Below are positions 36,115 to 44,512 of a DNA stretch of 64,000 bases, piece by piece. Made by a program: the position numbers and the translations under genes. Under the pieces are notes generated by a model that did no database searches, was not told the DNA's origin, and saw only the letters and a list, made by a program, of their open reading frames with translations. This DNA comes from Streptomyces canus. Its GTDB lineage: Bacteria; Actinomycetota; Actinomycetes; Streptomycetales; Streptomycetaceae. The DNA is taken from contig NZ_JAUSYQ010000002.1 of NCBI RefSeq assembly GCF_030816965.1, positions 930,001 to 994,000 of the forward strand. Reading direction: 5' to 3'. The stretch's first letter is position 1, and each line of letters opens with the position of its first letter.

Positions 36115-36518
36115 CGACCGGGCGGTGTGTTCGCGGGGGCCGGGCAATCTCACAGGGCCCGGGTGCCAAGAGGGCGAGGCCGTGTCCAGCGACCGGCGCG
36201 GTTGTCTCCGGCAGACGCGCCCTCGAACTGGCCGCACGGCGGCATGGCGGCCACTTCGAGGTCGTGCCCATCGCCTTCCCGCCCGTTCACGTGCACGACG
36301 AAGACGGCCCGTCCGCCGCGCGCAGTCCGTCGCCGACGTCGAAGAGCGCGCCGAGCGGGCCCGGGCCCCCGGGCGAGGACTCGCTGGTGCACGGCAGGCA
36401 TCTGCGCGTCCCGGTACGGAGCACCACCTGGGCGGGGCCGAGCTGTCGCCGGCGATGCGGCACAGGCGCCGCTGTGTGCCGGGCCACTCCACGAGAGACA
36501 TCTCGGGACCTGAAGAAG
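36115..36518 (+). other. Non-coding or decayed stretch before the IS110 transposase
   Basis: About 400 bases with no intact gene. One plus-strand frame reads RRALELAARRHGGHFEVVPI then PPVHVHDEDG, which looks protein-like, but continues plausibly only in another frame (VADVEERAERARAPG), suggesting a frameshifted remnant. The 3' end of the IS110 element must fall in this stretch or just before it. Confidence 0.35.
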
Positions 36519-37772
36519 TCAAGTAGCAGCTGCCGTTGATGAGGGCACGGGCGGATTGAAGGCACGTTCTTCGTCGAAGAGAGCTCGCTTTTGGAGGCAG
36601 TGGAACAGCTGTCCGAGCAGGCGGTTGAACAGGTGTCGCTGAGCTTGTGCGTGCCAGTCGCCGATGTCGCGTCGGCGACGGTAGTGGGCCTGGGCTCCGG
36701 GAGATGAGCGCAGGGAGGAGAAAGCCCACAGATAGCCGGCGTGGTGGTGTCGGTTGTTCTTGACCATGCGGCGTCCCACGTAGTGCTTCTTGCCGGAGGC
36801 GCGGGTGATCGGTGCGGATCCGGCGTATGCCTTCAGTCCGCGGGCGTCGGAGAAGCGGTTGCGGTCGTCGCCGGTCTCGGCGAGAACGCGTGCGGCGAGC
36901 TGGACACCGAGGCCCGGGAAGCTCAGGAGTATCTCGGCATCGGGATGCTCGTGAAAGCTGGCATCAACTGCTTCGGCAAGGTCGTCACTGGCCTGGCAGG
37001 CTGCCTCGAACTGCTTGAGCAGAGCGAGAAGTTGCCTGCCGAAGGCGTTCTCGACAGCAGCGGGCTGGTGAGCGTACTCGGCCCGCAGGACACCGCGCAG
37101 GCGGTCAGCTTCTTCCTCAACACCTCGGACGCGACCGGCGCGCTTGAGGGCGGAGCGCAGCTGGCTCAGAGACAGCCGCGCGCCTTCCGCCGGCGTTGGC
37201 GCCTTGGCCAGGATGATGCGGGCCTCCTCGCGGGCCAGCCCGCCCTGCTTGGCCAGGAAGGCATCCAGGGCAGCGGGGTAGTACTCGCGCAGCAGGGAGC
37301 GGATCTGGTTGCCGATCTGCTGACGGTTCCAGACGGCGTCCTGCTGAGCCCGAGCCAGCACCGCGATGGCCTGGGCCTGGTCGGAGTCCGCTGGCAGCGG
37401 CCGGTGCACGGCCATGTCGGTTCGGAGGATGTTCGCCAACACGAGAGCGTCGCCTGGGTCTGACTTCTTGCGGGACACGCCGTGGCGGTCACGGTAGCGG
37501 GAGGCGGCAAGCGGGTTGATCGCGAAGACCCTGCGACTGCCGGTCCGCAGGACTGCCACGAGCAGGCCACGGCTTGTCTCGATGGCCACAGGTATCGGCG
37601 ACTCGCGACTGTCACCATGCTCGGCCAGGAGCTCCAGCAGAATCCGGTAGCCGGCCGCATCATCGCTGATCCGCCGCTTGACCAGTAGTTCGCCAGCCTC
37701 GTCGACCAGCGCGACGTCGTGATGCCTCTCTGCCCAGTCGATCCCGCAGAACACAGTCACACGTTCACCCAT
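36519..37772 (-). CDS. IS110-family transposase
   Basis: A complete 417-residue transposase. The N-terminal DEDD (RuvC-like) domain has Asp12 in FCGIDWAERHHDVAL, PVAIETSRGLL and SRKKSDPGDALVLANIL. The C-terminal Transposase_20 domain includes LLSFPGLGVQLAARVLAE and GLKAYAGSAPITRASGKK with its conserved Ser. The frame is intact, so the element may be active. IS110 recombinases work with a structured bridge RNA encoded in the element's own non-coding end; for the IS110 group this is the DNA upstream of the gene. The start ATG has AGAGG close before it. Confidence 0.93.
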   Translation of the reverse strand: MGERVTVFCGIDWAERHHDVALVDEAGELLVKRRISDDAAGYRILLELLAEHGDSRESPIPVAIETSRGLLVAVLRTGSRRVFAINPLAASRYRDRHGVSRKKSDPGDALVLANILRTDMAVHRPLPADSDQAQAIAVLARAQQDAVWNRQQIGNQIRSLLREYYPAALDAFLAKQGGLAREEARIILAKAPTPAEGARLSLSQLRSALKRAGRVRGVEEEADRLRGVLRAEYAHQPAAVENAFGRQLLALLKQFEAACQASDDLAEAVDASFHEHPDAEILLSFPGLGVQLAARVLAETGDDRNRFSDARGLKAYAGSAPITRASGKKHYVGRRMVKNNRHHHAGYLWAFSSLRSSPGAQAHYRRRRDIGDWHAQAQRHLFNRLLGQLFHCLQKRALFDEERAFNPPVPSSTAAAT

Positions 37773-37990
37773 CCTCTAGTTGTTTTCACAGGTCACGAGC
37801 TCATGCGGGTCACGCGGCGTCCTAATCCCAGGACTCGATCGGTCCTCCATCTCGGTAGCCGTTCGCGACACCAGCGCACCCCAGGGGCCTCTGTCTGCGC
37901 CAGAGCTCGCGGCTCGCGGAGGTGGACAGGAGGTCGCCCTGCGGAGGGCTCGCGCCACGACGACAACGAACGACATACGACGGTGGGTTT
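37773..37990 (-). ncRNA. Candidate IS110 bridge RNA region
   Basis: About 210 non-coding bases upstream of the transposase on the same strand. This is where IS110-group elements encode the bridge RNA. Local hairpins are present: AGGAC/GTCCT (37830-37846) and GCGCA/TGCGC (37874-37900). The RNA ends and its target- and donor-binding loops were not determined; this is inference from family knowledge and position. Confidence 0.33.
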
Positions 37991-38150
37991 CACGGGACGT
38001 GGAGACGCCGGAACCGCGCCGCTCTCTCGTGAGGCCTCACGGCCAGGGAGATTCCCAGGCATCTGCCCGGCGCCCGCATGCCACGTGAAACCCACCACCG
38101 TGACGGCGCCGCTCTATCGGGAGGCCTCGTCAGCCAGGGGCCTTACAGGC
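37982..38150. repeat. Inverted and direct repeats flanking the IS110 element
   Basis: GGTGGGTTTCACG (37982-37994) is a perfect inverted copy of CGTGAAACCCACC (38084-38096). An imperfect 45-bp direct repeat starting GCGCCGCTCT lies at 38016-38060 and 38106-38150, 90 bases apart, and the first copy holds the palindrome GTGAGGCCTCAC (38029-38040). It may be a small repeat element that served as an IS110 target. The rest of 38151-38290 shows nothing further. Confidence 0.55.
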
Positions 38151-38293
38151 GTCCGTCACGCCAGACAGCCCGGAGGCCCAACTGCGGCCCTCTGGAACAA
38201 CCTTCACAACGGATCAGGGAGATCCACCTCGTCCCCTACCGCCGGCAGGGACGGCGTTCCTCGGACATTCACGGCGGGATCACGTCCGAGGGG

Positions 38294-38321
38294 TTGAACC
38301 GGCGCGCGTCCTCACTAGCGT
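38294..38321 (+). promoter_or_regulatory. Possible promoter of the glycerophosphodiesterase gene
   Basis: TTGAAC (38294-38299) and TAGCGT (38316-38321) with a 16-base spacer, about 36 bases before the start codon. Only a partial match to the vegetative consensus. Confidence 0.3.
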
Positions 38322-38357
38322 CTGTGGGGCGTCCCGACCCATAGGAGTGAGGTGTCG

Positions 38358-39425
38358 ATGTCCGCAAGACGTGTCCTCGCCGGGCTGGCGCTGGTGCCGG
38401 TGCTCGCGCTGTCGGCCGCCACGCCCGCGACGGCGTACGACGGCCACCAACCGCCGAAGCCCAAACCGCACTTCGACCTCCAGGCCCACCGCGGTGGCAT
38501 CGGCATGACGACCGAGGAGTCCCTGGAGGGCTTCGGCAAGGCGATGCGCCTCGGGGTGTCCACGCTGGAGCTGGACACACATGTCACCAGGGACCGGAAG
38601 GTCGTCGTCAACCACGACCGGCAGATCAGCGCGGTCAAGTGCCGTGACACGGGACCGTTGACGGCCGGTGACCCGATGTATCCGTATGTCGGCAAGTACA
38701 TCAAGGATCTGACGCTGGCTCAGATCAAGACCATGGACTGCGGTTATCAGCAACTGCCCGGCTTCCCGGAGCAGGAGGTGGTCAAGGGCTTCCGGATGGT
38801 CGAGTTGAAGGACGTCCTGAACCTGGTCAAGAGCTACCGCGCCAAGCGGGTCAAGCTGAACATCGAGACGAAGGTCGAGGCGGGCGCGCCCGAACAGACC
38901 GCGCCGCGTGCGCTGTTCGTACGGCGGGTCCACGAGGAGATCCACCGCTCGGGCATCGAGAACCAGGTCACCATCCAGTCCTTCGACTGGGGCGCGCTGA
39001 AGGCGATGCACCAGCTGGCCCCGAAGTGGCCCCTGATCGCGCTCACCAACTACGACTTCCTCCAGGTCGGCCTGCCGGGTGCGTCCCCGTGGCTCGGCGG
39101 GATCGACGCCGACGACTACGGCGGCGACTTCGTCAGGGCGGCCGCCACGATCCCCGGCGTGAGGGCCCTCTCCCCCAACTACGGCTTCCCGCAGAGCGGC
39201 AAGGTCGGCGACCCCGACTTCCGCTTCTACGCCGACCGGACGATGGTCCGGGAGGCGCACGCCCGGGGCCTGAAGGTCATCCCGTGGACCTGTGACGACC
39301 CCGCCACCGTGGAGGCACTCATGGACATGGGCGTGGACGGCATCATCACCAACTACCCGAACCGCGTACGGCAGATCATGGCCGACCGCGGCATGCCGCT
39401 GCCGAGGGCGTACCGGCCCCGTTGA
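38358..39425 (+). CDS. Secreted glycerophosphodiester phosphodiesterase family protein
   Basis: A 355-residue protein from ATG 38358 (GAGG 6 bases upstream; GTG 38352 is also possible). The signal peptide runs to about ATPATA at residue 26. LQAHRGGIGMTTEESLEGF carries His44-Arg45, then ELDTHVTRDRKVVVNHD supplies Glu71, Asp73 and His86; these are the GDPD metal and catalytic residues. IPWTCDDPATVEALMDMGVDGIITNYP is the conserved barrel end. It hydrolyses glycerophosphodiesters to glycerol-3-phosphate and an alcohol outside the cell, which can supply phosphate or carbon. Confidence 0.92.
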   Translation: MSARRVLAGLALVPVLALSAATPATAYDGHQPPKPKPHFDLQAHRGGIGMTTEESLEGFGKAMRLGVSTLELDTHVTRDRKVVVNHDRQISAVKCRDTGPLTAGDPMYPYVGKYIKDLTLAQIKTMDCGYQQLPGFPEQEVVKGFRMVELKDVLNLVKSYRAKRVKLNIETKVEAGAPEQTAPRALFVRRVHEEIHRSGIENQVTIQSFDWGALKAMHQLAPKWPLIALTNYDFLQVGLPGASPWLGGIDADDYGGDFVRAAATIPGVRALSPNYGFPQSGKVGDPDFRFYADRTMVREAHARGLKVIPWTCDDPATVEALMDMGVDGIITNYPNRVRQIMADRGMPLPRAYRPR

Positions 39426-39463
39426 CGGGGTTCGAACCGCCGGCTCACCCAACCCACGTTCTC

Positions 39464-39517
39464 TTGACGATCCGCTGGTGACCGGCCACAATCCTGGGAT
39501 GAATGTGACCGGTCACA
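39464..39517 (+). promoter_or_regulatory. Promoter and tandem operators of a leaderless LacI gene
   Basis: TTGACG (39464-39469) and CACAAT (39487-39492) are 17 bases apart, which puts transcription start at or near the A of the ATG at 39499. Two operator-like palindromes overlap: GTGACCGGCCAC (39478-39489, covering the -10 region) and the perfect TGTGACCGGTCACA (39504-39517, inside the first codons). Their centres are 27 bases apart. This fits strong autorepression. Confidence 0.68.
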
Positions 39518-40530
39518 CTCGTGGTTCGGCGAGTATCCGGGATGTCGCCGCGGCCGCCGGCGTCTCCTACCAGACCGTCAGCCGGGTGATCAACGGCCAC
39601 GCCAGTGTCAAGCAGTCGACGCGGGAGCGGGTGCTCGCCGCCATCGACGAGCTGGGCTTCCGGCGCAACGCCACCGCGCTGGCTCTGGCCAGGGGCCGCA
39701 GCAGGGCCGTTACCGTGCTCACCGCCAACACCACGCACTACGGCTACGCCTCGATCCTCCAGGGCGTCGAGGAGGCAGCCCGCGCGGCAGGCTACTCGGT
39801 GGGTGTGGGCGTCCTCGAATCGGCCGACGAGGCCGCCGTCACCGTGGAGGTGCAGCGTGCCGCGGACGCGGGCGGCGGACTGATCGTGATCGCGTACGAC
39901 CCCGCGGGCGTCCGGGCCCTTGAGGCGGTCCCGGCCGGGCTGCCGGTCGTCGGCGTGGTCGAGACCCCGGCGAGCGACCCCACGGGCGACCGGCCATGGG
40001 TGTGGACCGACGACCGCGAGGCCGCCTACGAGATGACCCGGCATCTGCTGTCCCTGGGTCACGAGACCGTGCACTACGTCGCCATTCCCTCCAGCACCCG
40101 TCGCACCAGCGCCCGCACCGACGGCTGGCGCCAGGCAGTGCAAGAGGCGGGCGCTCCGGAACCCCCTCCCCTGCAGGGCGGTTGGGGCCCCGTCGGCGGC
40201 CACGCGGCGGGCCTGGAACTCGCCCGGGATCCGTCCGTCACCGCGGTCCTGTGCGGCAACGACGACCTCGCCCTCGGTGTGCTGCGCGCCCTGCACGAGG
40301 CCGGCCGCCCGGTGCCGGGCGAGGTCAGCGTGGCCGGGTTCGACGACGCCCCGCACTCCGCCTATCTGACGCCGTCCCTCACGACCGTACGTCTGGACTT
40401 CACGGGCCTCGGCCGAGCCGCGTTCGCCCTGCTGCATGGCGTACTGGAGGAGTCGGCGCCGGTCGCCCCGCGTCCGGTCTCCGTGCCGGAACTGGTGGTC
40501 CGGGAGAGCTCGGGGAGACCGCCCGCCTGA
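39499..40530 (+). CDS. LacI-family transcriptional regulator
   Basis: A 343-residue regulator from ATG 39499, chosen because the -10 box ends 6 bases upstream and no Shine-Dalgarno site is present. The helix-turn-helix ASIRDVAAAAGVSYQTVSRV is at about residues 10-29, followed by the hinge (RRNATALALARG), and the effector domain includes VAGFDDAPHSAYLTPSLTTV. It resembles regulators of sugar uptake or beta-galactosidase genes, but no target gene with the same operator was seen nearby, so it may act elsewhere. Confidence 0.9.
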   Translation: MNVTGHTRGSASIRDVAAAAGVSYQTVSRVINGHASVKQSTRERVLAAIDELGFRRNATALALARGRSRAVTVLTANTTHYGYASILQGVEEAARAAGYSVGVGVLESADEAAVTVEVQRAADAGGGLIVIAYDPAGVRALEAVPAGLPVVGVVETPASDPTGDRPWVWTDDREAAYEMTRHLLSLGHETVHYVAIPSSTRRTSARTDGWRQAVQEAGAPEPPPLQGGWGPVGGHAAGLELARDPSVTAVLCGNDDLALGVLRALHEAGRPVPGEVSVAGFDDAPHSAYLTPSLTTVRLDFTGLGRAAFALLHGVLEESAPVAPRPVSVPELVVRESSGRPPA

Positions 40531-40567
40531 GCCGCCTGCGCTGGTCGGCGGCGGAACAGGTGAGCGT

Positions 40568-40654
40568 GGCGGGCGGAGCCGGTCTCAGGGCGCCGCCGAG
40601 GACGTAGGCGCACATGCCGTCGAGCGGGCGGCCGATGGGCATCGGGTCCGGCAC
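40568..40654 (-). pseudogene. NRPS adenylation-domain fragment
   Basis: The minus strand reads MPIGRPLDGMCAYVLGGALR, which matches the conserved stretch of NRPS adenylation domains (typically PIGRPLDN.RVYVLD..LRP). Only about 25 residues are recognisable, with no adenylation domain on either side, so it is a relic. The surrounding 40531-40780, between the LacI and SDR stops, holds nothing else. Confidence 0.45.
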
Positions 40655-40780
40655 CTCCGAAGTGCCGGGCCGCGACCGTCAGGCGCGCCACGGAGATGTT
40701 CCCGGTCGGCGACGCGACCCGGCGCCGGACGGGAGGGACGGCGGGGCTGGCACTGTCGCTGCCGCCACCGTCCGTCCGGG

Positions 40781-41506
40781 TCACCAGGGGACGACGCCCT
40801 CGTCGTCGAAGAAGCCGCCACGCGGTCCGTCGTCCGGCAGGGTGGCGAGCCGGACGGCGATCGCCGCGCCCTGCTCGGGCGTCCGCGGCGCGTTGAACCC
40901 GGTGAAGTCGGTCGCCACATAGCCGGGGCAGCAGGCGTTGACGATGACGTTCGTACCGGTGAGCCTGCGGGCGTACTGCGCCGTGACGCTGTTGAGCATC
41001 GACTTCGACGGTGCGTAGGCGGCCATGATCGGTCCGGTCTGCAGCGTCAACGAGCCCATGCTGCTCGACACGTTGACGATGCGCGGCGAGTTCGCTCGGC
41101 TGAGCAGCGGGAGCATCGCGTTCGTCACCCGGACGACCCCGAGGACGTTGGTGTCGAGGACGGTGCGGACGACCTCGAGGTCGAGCGTCGTCGGATCCTG
41201 CGTGCCGCCTTCGATGGCGCCGGAGACGCCCGCGTTGTTGACGAGTACGTCGAGACGCCCTGCCGTCTGTTCGACGGTCGCCGCCGCGGCGGCGACGCTG
41301 TCGTCGGAGGTGACGTCGAGGGCGACCCCGAACGCGTCGACGCCCGCGGCCTGCAGTTCCTTGACGGCCTGCTCGCGCCTGTCGTTGTCGCGAGCTCCTA
41401 CCGCTACCGTGAAGCCGAGGGTCCCGAGACCCTGTGCGATGGCGAAACCAATTCCCTTGTTCGCGCCGGTGACCAGCGCGGTCTTCATGTCGTTCACGCG
41501 ATTCAT
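40781..41506 (-). CDS. Short-chain dehydrogenase/reductase
   Basis: A 241-residue SDR. TGANKGIGFAIAQGL is the NAD(P)-binding motif, NNAG the structural motif, VNVSSSMGS the catalytic Ser and YAPSKS the Tyr-x-x-x-Lys pair. The reported start is ATG 41506; ATG 41488 is possible, and the open frame to 41551 runs into the presumed operator, so it is not preferred. It reduces or oxidises a small carbonyl or alcohol compound. It is divergent from a LysR gene, which likely controls it. Confidence 0.87.
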   Translation of the reverse strand: MNRVNDMKTALVTGANKGIGFAIAQGLGTLGFTVAVGARDNDRREQAVKELQAAGVDAFGVALDVTSDDSVAAAAATVEQTAGRLDVLVNNAGVSGAIEGGTQDPTTLDLEVVRTVLDTNVLGVVRVTNAMLPLLSRANSPRIVNVSSSMGSLTLQTGPIMAAYAPSKSMLNSVTAQYARRLTGTNVIVNACCPGYVATDFTGFNAPRTPEQGAAIAVRLATLPDDGPRGGFFDDEGVVPW

Positions 41507-41553
41507 GCTGGGCGAGCCGGTCATGCGCCGTCCAATATCGAACCGGTGCACTG

Positions 41554-41572
41554 TGATACTCGCCGGGTATCA
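41554..41572. promoter_or_regulatory. LysR-type binding site between SDR and LysR genes
   Basis: TGATAC and GTATCA are perfect 6-base arms with a 7-base spacer, which fits the T-N11-A form of LysR sites. It lies between the two divergent genes, 18 bases before the LysR start. Confidence 0.65.
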
Positions 41573-41589
41573 GTCGGTAGGCTGTCCGT

Positions 41590-42453
41590 GTGGACGATCT
41601 CGAGACCCGCGAGCTTCGGTACTTCGTCGCCGTCGCCGAGGAACTGCACTTCGGACGCGCCGCCGGTCGGCTCGGGATCGCGCAACCGCCGCTCTCCCGC
41701 GCGATCGCGAGGCTGGAGCGGCGGCTCGGTGTCCGGCTCCTCGACCGGGACCGGCGCGGAGTCGCGCTCACCGATGCCGGCGGCGTGCTGCTCCGGGAGG
41801 CCGGAGCGGCCCTGGACGCGGTCGCTGCCGCCGCGCGCCGAACGCGGCGTGCCGGTGACCCGAAGCGGCCGCTGGTGCTCGCGACCAAGGCCGGGGCGTC
41901 CCACGAAGTGCTGCGGCAGCTCCTCGACACGGTGGCGGGCGAACCGGAGGCGCCACCGATCGAGATCCTTCTGTGCGAGGTCGGCGAGCAGGCACAGCTG
42001 CTCCGCGACGGACACGCCGACGTGGCACTCATGCATCACCCTTACGACGACCTCGCCGGGTTCGACTCCGAAGACCTCTACGTCGAAGGCCAGGTCGCGA
42101 TCGTGCCCGCCGGGCATTGGCTCGCGTCACGCGCCGAGCTCACGCTGGCGGACGTCCAGGATGTGCCGGACCTGCCGATCGCTCGCTGGCCCCGGCTCGA
42201 CGGGTCCTACCCCGACGGGCCAGGACCCGAGGTGCGCACCCAGTCTCAGCTCGCTCAACTCGTGGCGCTCGGCAGGACATTGCTCGTCATCCCTGCCTCC
42301 AGCCGTGCCTGGCAGTGGCCCGAACACGTCGCGGTGCCCGTCGTCGACGCGCCGGAGGTGACCACGGTGATCGCCTGGCCGCCGAGCAGTCGCTCGTTGG
42401 CGGTCGCCTCACTGGTCGGCGTCGCGGCCGGCATGATCATGTCGGCGACCTGA
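41590..42453 (+). CDS. LysR-family transcriptional regulator
   Basis: A 287-residue regulator from GTG 41590. The winged helix occupies residues 5-65 (LRYFVAVAEELHFGRAAGRLGIAQPPLSRAIARLERRLG) and the effector domain follows. It is divergent from the SDR gene with an inverted-repeat site between them, which is the classical LysR arrangement, so it probably activates the SDR gene when an inducer binds. Confidence 0.92.
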   Translation: MDDLETRELRYFVAVAEELHFGRAAGRLGIAQPPLSRAIARLERRLGVRLLDRDRRGVALTDAGGVLLREAGAALDAVAAAARRTRRAGDPKRPLVLATKAGASHEVLRQLLDTVAGEPEAPPIEILLCEVGEQAQLLRDGHADVALMHHPYDDLAGFDSEDLYVEGQVAIVPAGHWLASRAELTLADVQDVPDLPIARWPRLDGSYPDGPGPEVRTQSQLAQLVALGRTLLVIPASSRAWQWPEHVAVPVVDAPEVTTVIAWPPSSRSLAVASLVGVAAGMIMSAT

Positions 42454-42502
42454 CCCCGGTGACGACGAAAGGCGGGCGGCCCGGGACCGCCGCGCGCACT
42501 GA

Positions 42503-43150
42503 TCAGTGCCGGGCGTCCCACGCGGGCAGAACCGGCCTCGGCGCGGGACGTGTGCGCACCCATCCGTACAGGACCACCGAGCTGATTGCCGCCAGCGCGC
42601 ACCAGGTCGACACGAACTCCAGCCGCCACAGCAGCCAGCACACCAGCGTGCCCGCCCCGGTCAGGATTCCCAGTGCCGTGAGGCGGCGGTCGCCGGAGAG
42701 CAGCAGTGCGCCGACGGTGGCGATCAGGTAGCCCGCGACGAGCAGTTCCGCGTGGGGCAGTCCGATGACGTAGGCCATGGTGTGGCCACGGACCTCGGCC
42801 CGGACGGGGCGGGTGACGAGAGTGTGCGCGAGGAAGGCGGCGGTCACCGCGCCCACCGCCACGACCGCCGTCACCCGGCGTCCGGTTCGGCGTGGGACCG
42901 CGCACCACACGCCCACCGGCACCCACACCGCGAGCACGGGCAGCGCGATGACGGCCCAGGCGACAGTGGCCGCGCCGGTCCCTCCGCCGGTGCGCCAGAT
43001 CTGTGCCTCCACCAGTTGATGGGCGCCGAGCAGCAGGGGCAGCGTGGCGAGGGGCAGATCCCCGGCGCGGCGGGTCCGGGCCACGCAGACCGCCCCGACG
43101 GAGGCGATGGCCGTGCCCGCCACGAGATCCGCTGTCGCGCTCCAGCACAT
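42503..43150 (-). CDS. DUF6629 family membrane protein
   Basis: A 215-residue protein with about seven hydrophobic segments. The beginning MCWSATADLVAGTAIASVGAV and GAHQLVEAQIWR are characteristic of the actinobacterial DUF6629 proteins. Function unknown. It is convergent with the LysR gene and stands alone. Confidence 0.78.
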   Translation of the reverse strand: MCWSATADLVAGTAIASVGAVCVARTRRAGDLPLATLPLLLGAHQLVEAQIWRTGGGTGAATVAWAVIALPVLAVWVPVGVWCAVPRRTGRRVTAVVAVGAVTAAFLAHTLVTRPVRAEVRGHTMAYVIGLPHAELLVAGYLIATVGALLLSGDRRLTALGILTGAGTLVCWLLWRLEFVSTWCALAAISSVVLYGWVRTRPAPRPVLPAWDARH

Positions 43151-43222
43151 GACACCACCATGTCAGGTCAGGCCGTCGGCCGTGCGCTCCGCCACGACGC
43201 GGGCGGGACCGAGGCGGACCGC

Positions 43223-44512
43223 TCACGCGCAGATGTCCTGCGGTGGGCGGAAGGTTCGGTCGGTGCCCGAGTCCGTGTTCACCTGGACGCGTACGGTCTC
43301 CAACTGCTGGAGCAGCGAATCGAGTTGCCGCTGGGTCGGGTCACGGAAGAACTCCAGGACCGCCCGGTGGAAGGCGTCTCGGAGTTCGGGCGGCATCACG
43401 TCGGAGGCGTCGAAGCAGAGGGTGCGGGCGCGGGTGGTGAGCAGAGAGTCGATCTCCCGCTCGACCGGAGTCGCGGAGGCCGGCGGCGACAGTCCGGCCG
43501 AGTCCGGGAACAGCGGCCGTACCGCAGGAGCCGCCTGCGCCCGCCAGCGCTCCCGTCCGGCCGGGCTCGAGAGCCGCTCCACGAGTTCCTGGGCGTCCGG
43601 GTCGTCGCTGAACACGGCAGCCATGTCGCCCGCGACCTCGAAGGCGTCCCGGTACGCGGACTGTCCGTCCAGATAGCGGGCCGACGGTTCCACGGTCACG
43701 TCGTCGCCCGCGTAGACGTACCGGATGAAGGCGCTCTGGTGTTCGTGCGTGCAGTCGACGCCGGGCGAGTCGAGCAGGCCGCGCGGCTCTCCCCGCGGGT
43801 CGGACACGCCCTCGAACGACGTGGTCAGGGACCGCTCGACCGACGCCGGTGAGCGCTTGCCGAGCAGCCGCGCCCAGCTGGTCCAGGCACGCTCGACGGC
43901 CGGGTCGCGCCAGTCCAGGCGGCCCGTGGCCCATTCGGTGTAGACGGTGGGGCCCGCCTGATGGAGCACCAGGTCCTCGATCCAGTCGGTGCCGGGCCAG
44001 CCGGAGGTGGCCTGCGAGGCGAGACCCACGCACCAGGTGGGCCGTTCGCTCGGGGCGCCCCTTTTGCTCCACACGAGGCTCTTGAGGTCGACCTTCAGTG
44101 GCACCCAGTACGTGCGCCGCCTGCTGTCCACCAGCAGGGTCGGCGCCCACGGCGGATAGGCGCGCTCGGCGCTCGCCTCGGCGAGGGGCTTCAGCTTGTC
44201 GCGGCGGGCGTACTCGGTGAGTTCGCCGATGCTGTTGAGGACCGCCACGTCCGGCGGGTCGTCGGCCTCCAGCTGCGAGACGAGCGTCTCGCGGAGCGAG
44301 CGGGTGCCCTCGTAGGTGTACGTCCGCCCGGTCCCGTCGTCCAGTTTGTCGAGGGCGGCTTCGAAGGCCCTTCCCTCCTCGCCGGTCCAGGGGCCGAGGA
44401 CGACCAGCGGGTCGCGGCTCTCGGACCCGCAGCCGGGGCCGAGGGCGAGCAGACAGGCCGCGAGAAGGACGCGCAGGAGAGCGCTCGTACGACGGCTCGT
44501 GCGATGCCTCAT
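43223..44512 (-). CDS. Extracellular solute-binding lipoprotein of the kinase operon
   Basis: A 429-residue protein from ATG 44512, overlapping the stop of the membrane-protein gene (ATGA). The N-terminus is a lipoprotein signal with Cys29 after LALGPG. The mature part VVLGPWTGEEGRAFEAALDK, DPPDVAVLNSIGELTEYARRDKLKPL and TYWVPLKVDLKSLVWSK resembles the ABC family 1 (sugar-type) binding proteins. No permease or ATPase gene accompanies it; instead it is encoded with a membrane protein and a PknG-like kinase. A role as external ligand sensor for the kinase is inferred by analogy with mycobacterial GlnH. Confidence 0.77.
   Translation of the reverse strand: MRHRTSRRTSALLRVLLAACLLALGPGCGSESRDPLVVLGPWTGEEGRAFEAALDKLDDGTGRTYTYEGTRSLRETLVSQLEADDPPDVAVLNSIGELTEYARRDKLKPLAEASAERAYPPWAPTLLVDSRRRTYWVPLKVDLKSLVWSKRGAPSERPTWCVGLASQATSGWPGTDWIEDLVLHQAGPTVYTEWATGRLDWRDPAVERAWTSWARLLGKRSPASVERSLTTSFEGVSDPRGEPRGLLDSPGVDCTHEHQSAFIRYVYAGDDVTVEPSARYLDGQSAYRDAFEVAGDMAAVFSDDPDAQELVERLSSPAGRERWRAQAAPAVRPLFPDSAGLSPPASATPVEREIDSLLTTRARTLCFDASDVMPPELRDAFHRAVLEFFRDPTQRQLDSLLQQLETVRVQVNTDSGTDRTFRPPQDICA

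Larger units (their letters stand above)
36519..37990 (-). mobile_element. IS110-family insertion sequence (ends not defined)
   Basis: The element comprises a full-length transposase gene and upstream non-coding DNA. IS110 elements lack long terminal inverted repeats, so the ends cannot be fixed by eye. The upstream boundary given here is a guess, placed where an inverted-repeat-rich sequence begins at 37982. Confidence 0.5.

Noticed and set aside
36127..36513. Small intact gene before the IS110 element
   Set aside because: Protein-like segments fall in two different frames and no start with ribosome binding site was found; treated as a remnant.
37719..38297. Plus-strand reading frame over the IS110 upstream region
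   Set aside because: No family motif, no ribosome binding site and it spans non-coding repeats; better explained as the IS end and flank.
41507..41551. SDR start at GTG 41551
   Set aside because: It would place the first codons next to the LysR-type inverted repeat and leave no leader; ATG 41506 or 41488 fits SDR length better.
42471..42491. Terminator between LysR and DUF6629 genes
   Set aside because: Only a 5-bp stem (GGCGG/CCGCC) could be formed, too weak to call.
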